Shown here in pieces: positions 6,364 through 12,139 of a DNA stretch of 12,139 nt (position 1 is the stretch's first letter; each line of letters opens with the position of its first letter). Under the pieces are notes generated by a model that did not search any database, had not been told where the DNA came from, and was given only the letters and a program-made list of their open reading frames with translations. This stretch comes from Actinomycetota bacterium (GTDB lineage Bacteria > Acidobacteriota > Blastocatellia > Chloracidobacteriales > Chloracidobacteriaceae), in NCBI GenBank assembly GCA_013298335.1, contig JAAFHI010000033.1, positions 1 through 12,139 on the forward strand, read 5' to 3'. The translations under genes and the position numbers were made by a program.

Positions 6364-6822
6364 ATGAACGAAACCGCTTCGCCACATTTCCGCTACTTTC
6401 TGCGCGTCCGCTACAGCGAGTGCGACAGCCAGAAAGTCGTCTTCAACGCACGCTACGGCGACTACATCGACCTCGCCGTCCTCGAATTCCTGCGGGCCAT
6501 CGGCTTCGGCGAGCCGGTCGTGACGAGCGAACTCGACTACCAACTGGTCAAGCAGACCATCGAATGGAAAGCGCCCGCGCGGTTTGATGATGTGGTGGAA
6601 ATTTCCGTCCGGACGCTCCGTTGCGGCACGACGTCGTTCACGCTCGCCGCCGAATTTCGCCGCGCCGGGTCGGACACCCCGCTCGCGACCTCGGAAACCG
6701 TCTACGTCATGGTCGATGCCGAAACACTTTCGAAGCGCCCGCTTCCGGACGACTTCCGCGCCGCCCTCGAACGCGGCGCACCCGGCGCGACCACCGATCA
6801 CGCGGGGTATTCGGCGCGTTGA
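6364..6822 (+). CDS. Hotdog-fold acyl-CoA thioesterase (4HBT/YbgC-FadM type)
   Basis: This 152-residue protein fits a single hotdog domain. Its N-terminal motif RVRYSECDSQKVVFNARYGDY (15-34) corresponds to the RYxDxDxxGHVxNxxYxxY signature of the 4-hydroxybenzoyl-CoA thioesterase family; Asp21 is at the usual catalytic acid position. The usual Gly-His is replaced by Lys-Val, so the active site is slightly unusual. Later strands (ISVRTLRCGTTSFTLAAEF and SETVYVMVD) match the fold. It would hydrolyse an acyl-CoA or acyl-ACP thioester in the cytoplasm; the substrate is not predictable. It lies 39 bp after the PhyH-like gene and has no visible Shine-Dalgarno site, so it may depend on the upstream gene for expression. 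Confidence 0.88.
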   Translation: MNETASPHFRYFLRVRYSECDSQKVVFNARYGDYIDLAVLEFLRAIGFGEPVVTSELDYQLVKQTIEWKAPARFDDVVEISVRTLRCGTTSFTLAAEFRRAGSDTPLATSETVYVMVDAETLSKRPLPDDFRAALERGAPGATTDHAGYSAR

Positions 6823-6934
6823 ACGTCGAATCCGAGTGAAATATCGCCTGCGGGGCATTGAAGTCGGCCACACCCGGAAGAAACGGGAATAAGGGAAAAG
6901 ATGTGGTCGAATCTCGGCGGGCGTCGCTATACTC

Positions 6935-6940
6935 GGCGAT
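6935..6940 (+). promoter_or_regulatory. Possible -10 box for mnmA
   Basis: TATACT occurs about 40 bp before the mnmA start in an otherwise GC-rich gap, a 5/6 match to the -10 consensus. The sequence 17-18 bp upstream gives a poor -35 box, so this is only a tentative call. Confidence 0.3.
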
Positions 6941-6973
6941 GGTTTGGAAAGCTCTTGAAGGTGAATTTTTGCC

Positions 6974-8164
6974 ATGACGGAACGGATCGCGGTCGCCATG
7001 TCGGGTGGCGTGGACAGTTCGGCGGTTGCCGCCCTGCTCAGGGAACAGGGTTGCGACGTGGTCGGGCTGTCGATGCAGTTGTGGAATCAGCGGCGCATCA
7101 ACGTCGACAAGGACGGCAATCCGCTGGCCTCACGCTGCTGCTCGCTCGACGATCTCTACGACGCGCGCGCGGTCGCCGACCACCTCGGAATGCCCTTTTA
7201 CGTGCTGAACTTCGAAGACGACTTCGAGGAAAACGTCGTCAAGCCATTCGTTTCCAGTTATTTGAACGGCAACACGCCGAGTCCGTGCGTGGCCTGCAAC
7301 AGCCGGTTGAAGTTCAAGACGCTCGTGAAGCTGGCGGAAGACATCGGGGCCGACAAGGTCGCGACCGGCCACTACGCGCAGGTCCGCCACAACGACGCGA
7401 CCGGACGCTGGGAACTCCACAAGGGCCTCGATCCGAACAAGGATCAGTCGTATTTCCTCTTCGAACTGACGCAGGACCAGCTTGCGGTGGCGATGTTCCC
7501 GCTCGGCGAAATGTCGAAGAAGGAGGTCCGCGACCTGGCGCGACGGCACGGCCTCGCGACGGCGGAAAAAGCCGAGAGTCAGGAAATCTGCTTCATTCCC
7601 GACGGGAATTACGCGCAGTTCATCGAACGCTACGTCGCGGAGGCGGGCGGCGAAGTGATCGCCGAGCCGCAGTCGCCGGTCGCGCCCGCGCTCGTGCAGC
7701 TCGGTCTGCGCCGGACGCTTCCCGGCCCCGGCGACGTGGTGACGACCGACGGACGCAAGCTCGGCACGCACGAGGGCACGCACCGCTTCACCATCGGACA
7801 GCGGCGTGGCCTCGGGGTGTTTTCCGGCGACGGCACGCCGCTCTACGTCGTGGGGATTGATTCCGCGACCCGCCGCGTGATCGTCGGCACCGACGACGAC
7901 CTGCCCGGCAAGTCGCTCATCGCCACGCGGATGAACTGGATTTCGATTCCGGAACTCGTCGAGCCGCTCCGCTGCAAGGTCCGCATCCGCTATCGCCACA
8001 CGGAAGCCGACGCGGTGCTGCATCCGCTGCCCGACGGGAATGTCCGGGCGGTGTTCGATGAACCGCAGCGCGCCATCACGCCGGGACAGGCGACCGTTTT
8101 CTATGACGGCGATTCCGTCATCGGCGGCGGCTGGATTCAGGCCGGAGATTTGCCGCAATGCTGA
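6974..8164 (+). CDS. mnmA: tRNA-specific 2-thiouridylase MnmA
   Basis: MnmA puts sulfur on C2 of the wobble uridine (U34) of tRNA-Lys, -Glu and -Gln, using ATP and a persulfide relayed from cysteine desulfurase. The 396-residue length is normal or slightly long. The PP-loop SGGVDSS (10-16) binds ATP. PCVACN places the nucleophilic Cys108, and [11 protein letters not shown] holds the persulfide-carrying Cys206. TGHYAQ and the [12 protein letters not shown] segment are family hallmarks, and the [12 protein letters not shown] segment leads into the C-terminal tRNA-binding barrels. The ATG at 6974 follows AAGGTGA by 9 bp. One of its substrates, tRNA-Gln(TTG), is encoded in the same window. It overlaps the next gene by 7 bp. 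Confidence 0.98.
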   Translation: MTERIAVAMSGGVDSSAVAALLREQGCDVVGLSMQLWNQRRINVDKDGNPLASRCCSLDDLYDARAVADHLGMPFYVLNFEDDFEENVVKPFVSSYLNGNTPSPCVACNSRLKFKTLVKLAEDIGADKVATGHYAQVRHNDATGRWELHKGLDPNKDQSYFLFELTQDQLAVAMFPLGEMSKKEVRDLARRHGLATAEKAESQEICFIPDGNYAQFIERYVAEAGGEVIAEPQSPVAPALVQLGLRRTLPGPGDVVTTDGRKLGTHEGTHRFTIGQRRGLGVFSGDGTPLYVVGIDSATRRVIVGTDDDLPGKSLIATRMNWISIPELVEPLRCKVRIRYRHTEADAVLHPLPDGNVRAVFDEPQRAITPGQATVFYDGDSVIGGGWIQAGDLPQC

Positions 8165-8418
8165 TTTTTCAAAATGAACGCCCCGAAGACCTCACGGTCA
8201 TCATCGACCCCTGGGGCGGTGACTTCACCCTCGCCCCCGCTGAAGGCATCCGGATTCTGCCGCTCCCGGACGCCAAAGCCTGCTGGTTTCAGATCACCGA
8301 TTTCCCCGACCACGTTTCGATTTCAATCGAGGGAAAAGCCGATTTCTACGAAGTCTTCCACGCCGCCACCGGCGATCTGCTCCCGACCGGCTACGGGCGC
8401 GAGCGGGTGGAGGACTGA
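8158..8418 (+). CDS. Small protein of unknown function, overlapping mnmA
   Basis: I do not recognise this 86-residue protein confidently. It is soluble and acidic with alternating hydrophobic residues suggesting a small beta-rich fold: [23 protein letters not shown], then a WFQITDF strand and [15 protein letters not shown]. It has no signal peptide or membrane helix. The ATG lies inside the last codons of mnmA (ATGCTGA overlap, 7 bp shared) and GGAG lies about 10 bp before it, so translation is probably coupled to mnmA. Codon use matches the neighbours, which supports a real gene. Its stop (TGA, 8416-8418) lies three bases before a heptad repeat arm. Confidence 0.75.
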   Translation: MLIFQNERPEDLTVIIDPWGGDFTLAPAEGIRILPLPDAKACWFQITDFPDHVSISIEGKADFYEVFHAATGDLLPTGYGRERVED

Positions 8419-8421
8419 AGT

Positions 8422-8586
8422 GAATGCGGAATGCGGAATATCGAATGCGGAATAAAGAGAAAACCGGTTTTCATAAAGAAATCGCTTGACTCGCGGAACC
8501 TCTGACTACAATTCACCGCATTCCGCATTCCGCATTCCGCATTCCGCATTCCGCATTCCGCATTCCGCATTCCGCATTCCGCATTC
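8422..8586. repeat. Heptad repeat element, family B (GAATGCG), inverted arms
   Basis: The left arm (8422-8453) holds GAATGCG, GAATGCG, GAATATC, GAATGCG and a partial GAAT in exact register. The right arm (8517-8586) is ten perfect tandem copies of CGCATTC, the reverse complement of GAATGCG. A 63-nt unique core (8454-8516) lies between and contains the perfect palindrome GAAAACCGGTTTTC (8459-8472). The element fills the gap between two convergent genes. The left arm begins 3 bp after the TGA of the plus-strand gene, and the right arm touches the TAG of the minus-strand gene with no spacer. Confidence 0.97.
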
Positions 8587-9864
8587 CTATTCGAGTCCGA
8601 GCCGGCTGGAGCACTTGAACAGGGCAATGCCCAGGACGTAGGAAAGAACGATCGAGAAATAGAATTCGAACACCGGGGCAATCAGGCTGCCGGCGATACG
8701 TCCGCCGAGAGCGCCGACGATGTAGCTGATGGTGAAATTCGCTACCCCGATCACGAGGTACATCAGGAAAACCCCGCCGTACGTCGCGCCCATGCGCCGG
8801 ATCGTGTCCAGGCCGACCAGCGGATTGATAACGGCGGTAAAGCTCTGGGAAAACCCCGCCACCAGCAGCGCCATCGGGTAATAGAGTACCGCCCAGACGG
8901 CAGCTACCCCGGCAAAAACCAGCGCCACCACGGCCTTCGCCATGGCCTCCCGCATGCCCGCCTGATCTTCTCCGGCACCCCTGAAAAAGGCGCTGATGAT
9001 TCCGATTCCGGCATAGAGCACCGCCACAATCGCCGGTCCGAAGGAAATCAGGATCACGCCGATGCTTAAAAAGAACGGATGGATGACGTCATCGTAGGCC
9101 GAGCCGAAATCCGGGGCATAACCTTCGTTCACGCGGCCATCGGCCACCCGCCGGATCACCGTCGACATGGTGGCGAAGAGCATGCCGGTGGAAACGACCG
9201 TCAGAATGATCCACCCGAACAGTCCGCCGAAGCCGGCCCCGACTTTCATCACGGCATAGACGATGCAGAAAATAATCAACGCCACGACATCGGTGAAGGG
9301 AAAGCGAAAGCCGTCAAACAGGTCGGTGACTCCGAACCCCGACGTCTGGTAGGCGTCACGGGCCATCTGTTGCGCGATTTCGGCGTAGGGCTGACATAAC
9401 TCGCCGCACACCGAACAGACCGGAACGCGATTGGCGACCAGTTTGACGCAGTTTTTACAGAGGGGCGCCGCGCAGGCGCGACAGACGTAATCCGGGGTCA
9501 CCTGCGGATGGTTGCGACACACCATCAGGTGGGCCGTGGTGGAGGCGGGCACCGTGCCGTACACCGGCGCGCCGGACGATGAATTCGAAAAACCGCCCGG
9601 CACGGGCGCGGGAGGGGGCGGCGCATAGGCGGGAAGGCTCGCACCCGACTGGTGGACCGGATTGGTTGCGCTTGAAGTCAGACCGCCGGTTCCGAAGATC
9701 GGACGCAACATCGGAACATTCGCCGCGGGCGTCCAGTTCAGGTTTCCCTTCTTCACGAAGTCCTGCGGCAACAGGTTCCCCTGCGTCGCCCATTGCTTGA
9801 GCGTCTCGGAATCGGCTTCGTAAATCGTGCCCTGAACCTGTACCTGCCAAACGTCATTCGCCAT
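8587..9864 (-). CDS. GYF-like / zinc-finger / multi-pass membrane protein
   Basis: This 425-residue protein joins three parts. Residues 1-55 resemble a bacterial GYF_2/DUF4339-type domain (WQVQVQGTIYEADSETLKQW, ending NLNWTPAANVPML). A Pro/Ser/Gly-rich linker spans 56-112. Residues 116-157 form a B-box-like zinc-binding region with Cys116, His119, Cys128, Cys131, Cys136, Cys139, Cys150, Cys153 and Cys157. Residues 190-418 hold about six hydrophobic helices and resemble DUF4013-type membrane proteins. No signal peptide is present, so the N-terminal domains are probably cytoplasmic and the protein sits in the inner membrane. AGGTGA lies 7 bp before the ATG. The gene stands alone; its role is unknown, perhaps binding proline-rich partners at the membrane (inference). 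The stop directly abuts a heptad array. Confidence 0.85.
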   Translation of the reverse strand: MANDVWQVQVQGTIYEADSETLKQWATQGNLLPQDFVKKGNLNWTPAANVPMLRPIFGTGGLTSSATNPVHQSGASLPAYAPPPPAPVPGGFSNSSSGAPVYGTVPASTTAHLMVCRNHPQVTPDYVCRACAAPLCKNCVKLVANRVPVCSVCGELCQPYAEIAQQMARDAYQTSGFGVTDLFDGFRFPFTDVVALIIFCIVYAVMKVGAGFGGLFGWIILTVVSTGMLFATMSTVIRRVADGRVNEGYAPDFGSAYDDVIHPFFLSIGVILISFGPAIVAVLYAGIGIISAFFRGAGEDQAGMREAMAKAVVALVFAGVAAVWAVLYYPMALLVAGFSQSFTAVINPLVGLDTIRRMGATYGGVFLMYLVIGVANFTISYIVGALGGRIAGSLIAPVFEFYFSIVLSYVLGIALFKCSSRLGLE

Positions 9865-9928
9865 GCCCGGGTCACCTCAATGCAAAAAAATCCCGTGCGA
9901 CACAACGGAATTCCATCCAGAGCCGGAC

Positions 9929-9959
9929 TTATCATCCGTTTGGAGCCCGACGTCGTCAA
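9929..9959 (-). promoter_or_regulatory. Possible promoter for the GYF-like membrane protein gene
   Basis: On the minus strand TTGACG (9959-9954) is followed after 19 bp by TGATAA (9934-9929). The -35 box is good and the -10 fair, with a spacer longer than the usual 17. It would start transcription about 60 bp before the ATG at 9864. Confidence 0.35.
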
Positions 9960-9966
9960 GAAATTC

Positions 9967-10031
9967 CGTATCCGCCCGCAATTTTCGGGTGCCGGTTTTT
10001 GGCGGCGACTCGAAAATTGCGGGCGGAACGG
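9967..10031 (-). terminator. Long perfect inverted repeat downstream of fabF
   Basis: A perfect 17-bp inverted repeat, TCCGCCCGCAATTTTCG (9971-9987) and its complement (10011-10027), extends by four more pairs (CCGT/ACGG) after one bulged base. The 23-nt loop holds a smaller GCCG/CGGC stem. It lies about 30-95 bp beyond the fabF stop and upstream of the promoter of the next minus-strand gene, where a terminator is expected. On neither strand is the stem followed by a U tract, so it may be a U-less terminator, a 3'-end stabilising hairpin or a repeat. Confidence 0.6.
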
Positions 10032-10060
10032 CGTTCTGAAAATCGGGAAGGAGAGAAACG

Positions 10061-11302
10061 TCAGCCGTCGTAACGCTTGAAGGCGAGCGTGACGTTGGTG
10101 CCGCCGAACCCGAAGGAATTGCTCAGGGCATAGCGAATCTCGGCCTGACGGGCGGTGTTCGGCACGTAGTCGAGATCGCAGTCGGGATCGGGGTCGGTCA
10201 GATTGATGGTCGGCGCGATGCGCTGATCCCGCAGGGTGAGGGCGGTGAAACAGGCTTCGACCGCACCCGCTGCGCCGAGCAGGTGTCCGGTCATGGATTT
10301 CGTCGAACTCACGGCCAGTCGGGCGGGGTGATCGCCGAACAGGGCATGGATCGCCGCCGTTTCGGCGCGGTCGCCGGCGGGCGTCGATGTGCCATGCGCG
10401 TTGAGGTATCCGATGTCGTCGGGCGTTATGCCCGCGTCCGCGAGCGCATTGCGCATCGCGCGCCGCGCGCCGTCGCCGACTTCATCGGGCTGGGTCAGGT
10501 GGAACGCATCGGCGGATTGCCCGTACCCGACGATTTCGGCATAAATCTTCGCGCCGCGCGCCAGCGCCTGGTCGAGGCTTTCGAGGAGCAGAATGCCCGC
10601 GCCCTCGCCCATCACGAAACCGTCGCGTCCCTTGTCGAACGGACGACTCGCTTCGGTCGGCGCGTCATTGCGGGTGGAGAGCGCCCGCATGGCCGCGAAT
10701 CCGCCGATGCCGGTCGCCGTGATGGCGGCTTCGCCGCCGCCGCACAGCATGGCATCGACATCGCCGCGACGGATCATCCGGAAGGAATCCCCGATGGCGT
10801 GCGCGCCCGACGCGCAGGCGGTGGCCGGCGCCGTGTTGGGTCCCTTCGCGCCGAAGCGCATCGAAACCTGCCCCGCCGCCAGATTGATGATGGTTGCCGG
10901 AATGAAGAAAGGCGAAATACGTCCCGGTCCGCCATTGAGAAGTTTTTCCTGTTCGCGCTCGATGATGGCGAGGCCGCCGAGCGCCGAACCGATGTCCACG
11001 CCGATCCGTTCGGCGTTGGATTCGGTAATCTTCAGCCCGCTGTCATCCATCGCTTCCTGCGCGGCGGCGACCGCGAAGTGGATGAACGCGTCCATCTTCT
11101 TGATTTCTTTTTTCTCGATGAATTTCGCCGGATCGAAGTCCCTGACCTCGCCGGCGATACGGGCGCTGAATTTTTCGGAATCGAAATGGGTGATGGGACC
11201 GATGCCGCTCCGCCCGGCCAGCACGGCCGCCCAGGCTTCCTCGGCGGTGTTGCCGACCGGACTCACGATCCCCAACCCGGTGATGACGACGCGACGCTTC
11301 AC
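10061..11302 (-). CDS. fabF: Beta-ketoacyl-ACP synthase II (FabF)
   Basis: FabF is the cytoplasmic condensing enzyme that joins malonyl-ACP to acyl-ACP in fatty acid elongation. The 413 residues are full length. The thiolase-fold active site is complete: Cys163 in [11 protein letters not shown], His303 in [11 protein letters not shown] and His340 in [13 protein letters not shown] with Lys335. These numbers equal those of Escherichia coli FabF. The C-terminal NSFGFGGTN motif (395-403) is also present. The start is GTG at 11302, with GGAGG 5 bp before it. It lies 19 bp downstream of acpP on the same strand and is the last gene of the fabD-acpP-fabF group, followed by a long hairpin. Confidence 0.98.
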   Translation of the reverse strand: MKRRVVITGLGIVSPVGNTAEEAWAAVLAGRSGIGPITHFDSEKFSARIAGEVRDFDPAKFIEKKEIKKMDAFIHFAVAAAQEAMDDSGLKITESNAERIGVDIGSALGGLAIIEREQEKLLNGGPGRISPFFIPATIINLAAGQVSMRFGAKGPNTAPATACASGAHAIGDSFRMIRRGDVDAMLCGGGEAAITATGIGGFAAMRALSTRNDAPTEASRPFDKGRDGFVMGEGAGILLLESLDQALARGAKIYAEIVGYGQSADAFHLTQPDEVGDGARRAMRNALADAGITPDDIGYLNAHGTSTPAGDRAETAAIHALFGDHPARLAVSSTKSMTGHLLGAAGAVEACFTALTLRDQRIAPTINLTDPDPDCDLDYVPNTARQAEIRYALSNSFGFGGTNVTLAFKRYDG

Positions 11303-11321
11303 GGGAGCCTCCGCTTGAAGA

Positions 11322-11582
11322 TTACTTACTGAACTTCGCGTCGCCGAGCTTCGCTTCGATGTAGGTGACGGCTTCGCGGACGCTCAGAATCTTCTCGGCG
11401 TCTTCATCCGGGATTTCGATTCCGAAGTCCTCTTCGAAACGCATCACGAGTTCCACCGTATCGAGCGAATCCGCGCCGAGGTCGTCGATGAAACGCGCGT
11501 TCACCGTCACTTCGGCTTCGTCCACGCCGAGTTCCTCGACGATGATCTGTTTCACTTTCTCTTCAATTGACAAGTCAGCCAT
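11322..11582 (-). CDS. acpP: Acyl carrier protein (AcpP)
   Basis: ACP is the small acidic carrier that tethers growing acyl chains through 4'-phosphopantetheine. The 86-residue protein is slightly longer than the usual 77-80, with a short basic tail (LGDAKFSK). The attachment site is Ser39 in the conserved [12 protein letters not shown] motif, and the helices I ([15 protein letters not shown]) and III are typical. The start MADLSIEEK at 11582 fits the family; an in-frame codon at 11630 would add 16 atypical residues. AGAGGA is about 12 bp upstream, a little far. It lies between fabD and fabF, with a 124-bp gap to fabD that may hold its own promoter. Confidence 0.97.
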   Translation of the reverse strand: MADLSIEEKVKQIIVEELGVDEAEVTVNARFIDDLGADSLDTVELVMRFEEDFGIEIPDEDAEKILSVREAVTYIEAKLGDAKFSK

Positions 11583-11656
11583 GGGAAAAACTGTTCCTCT
11601 CTGGGTAAAGAATGAATGCGGCGGGCACACGTACCCGCCCGCAAAAATAAAAGCGC

Positions 11657-11686
11657 ACCATACCGTTTCGGATGCAACGCGCGCAA
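11657..11686 (-). promoter_or_regulatory. Possible promoter for acpP
   Basis: On the minus strand TTGCGC (11686-11681) and TATGGT (11662-11657) are 18 bp apart in the fabD-acpP gap, a moderate match to sigma70 boxes. A GC-rich hairpin (CGGG/CCCG core, about 11619-11642) lies between it and the acpP start, in what would be the 5' leader. High ACP demand makes a separate promoter plausible. Motif evidence only. Confidence 0.3.
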
Positions 11687-11706
11687 GTATGTCGTCTCGT
11701 TACAAA

Positions 11707-12139
11707 CTATGCCGAGGCAAGCGCGGCCTCCGCGGCCTCGAGCGTTTCCGGCGACTCGACCGCCAGCGTCACGGCCTCGGGCGCAATCTGCCGGACCAGT
11801 CCGCTCAGGACGGTCTTGGGACCGACTTCCACGAAGGTGGTCACGCCCTGATTCACCAGCGTCCGAACCGATTCAACCCAGCGCACCGGCGCGCAGACCT
11901 GCGCAATCAGGTTTTGGCGGGCCTGCTCGGCATCCGTCACGACTTCGGCGGAAACATTGGCAACCATCGGGACGCGCGCGTCATGAAAAGTGAGCGCGGC
12001 GAGATCGACGGCGAGTTTTTCCTCGGCGGGACGCATCAGCGAGCAGTGGAAGGGCGCGCTCACGGGCAGTTCGATGGCCCGCGCCTTGCGCGTCTTGAAG
12101 AGCGCCATGGCGCGCGTCACGGCGTCGCGGTGACCGGCG
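11707..12139 (-). CDS. fabD: Malonyl-CoA:ACP transacylase (FabD), C-terminal part
   Basis: FabD loads malonyl from CoA onto ACP to supply elongation. Only the C-terminal 144 or so residues are in the window; the gene continues past the right edge, so the catalytic serine (GHSLG) is not visible. The catalytic His is seen in LPVSAPFHCSLM. The reading frame continues upstream of the internal GTG at 12120 as AGHRDAVTRAMALF, the family's GH(K/R)xAVxxA segment. The C-terminal motifs QVCAPVRWVESV and FVEVGPKTVLSGLVRQI are typical. The acpP gene follows after 124 bp; fabG, which usually lies between them, is absent. Confidence 0.96.
   Translation of the reverse strand, partial: AGHRDAVTRAMALFKTRKARAIELPVSAPFHCSLMRPAEEKLAVDLAALTFHDARVPMVANVSAEVVTDAEQARQNLIAQVCAPVRWVESVRTLVNQGVTTFVEVGPKTVLSGLVRQIAPEAVTLAVESPETLEAAEAALASA

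Noticed and set aside
5467..6999. A 510-residue open frame on the minus strand opposite the PhyH-like and thioesterase genes
   Set aside because: It is a shadow of two well-recognised plus-strand genes in GC-rich DNA, and its protein is Arg-rich with no recognisable domain.
8459..8472. Intrinsic terminator at the GAAAACCGGTTTTC palindrome
   Set aside because: It has no loop and no U tract on either strand; it is better described as a palindrome in the repeat core.
8422..8586. CRISPR array
   Set aside because: Units are 7 bp, directly adjacent and without spacers, and no cas gene is present.
8391..8681. Open frame coding for a repeated RNAECGM peptide
   Set aside because: The peptide is just the translation of the GAATGCG heptad array read through from the neighbouring sequence; three heptads equal seven codons, so no frame is interrupted.
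10283..11332. A 349-residue open frame on the plus strand opposite fabF
   Set aside because: fabF has a complete active site on the minus strand; the antisense product is Arg-rich and unrecognisable.

Overview
This window is ordinary, densely coded bacterial chromosome: GC-rich, with no transposase, integrase, phage gene or CRISPR array. It carries the MEP isoprenoid pathway (ispE), type II fatty acid synthesis (fabD, acpP, fabF), mnmA, a bS18 gene, a tRNA-Gln and several small membrane or regulatory proteins. Arrays of 7-bp repeats between genes, a TPR/PilZ protein and a GYF-like/zinc-finger/membrane fusion are features I associate with PVC-type or candidate-phylum bacteria. That is an impression only; no marker here fixes the phylum.

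Layout from left to right. Positions 45-1708 are on the minus strand: a TPR/PilZ-like protein, ispE, then tRNA-Gln(TTG). Positions 1886-4527 are on the plus strand: a COG0523/CobW metallochaperone GTPase, a TPR protein, and rpsR with a clear intrinsic terminator. Positions 4547-5542 (minus) hold two tandem paralogous DUF4405-like small membrane proteins. Positions 5620-6822 (plus) hold a phytanoyl-CoA dioxygenase-like enzyme followed by a hotdog acyl-CoA thioesterase. Positions 6974-8418 (plus) hold mnmA overlapped by a small unknown gene. Positions 8587-9864 (minus) hold a GYF-like/zinc-finger/multi-pass membrane protein. Positions 10061-12139 (minus) hold fabD (cut by the window edge), acpP and fabF, with fabG missing from its usual place. 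No stretch of more than about 200 bases lacks a gene.

The most interesting signal is not a gene. Three intergenic gaps (1046-1140, 4051-4139, 8422-8586) are filled by strictly 7-bp-periodic arrays, each made of two arms in inverted orientation around a short unique core. Two gaps use the degenerate heptad AGYRGTY and one uses GAATGCG, so two unrelated sequences share one architecture. In each case the array begins at, inside, or within three bases of a stop codon. They resemble cyanobacterial heptanucleotide STRRs in period but are arranged as convergent pairs tied to gene ends. A second, weaker idea is a zinc-related grouping of the CobW GTPase with a bS18 that lacks the zinc-binding cysteines.
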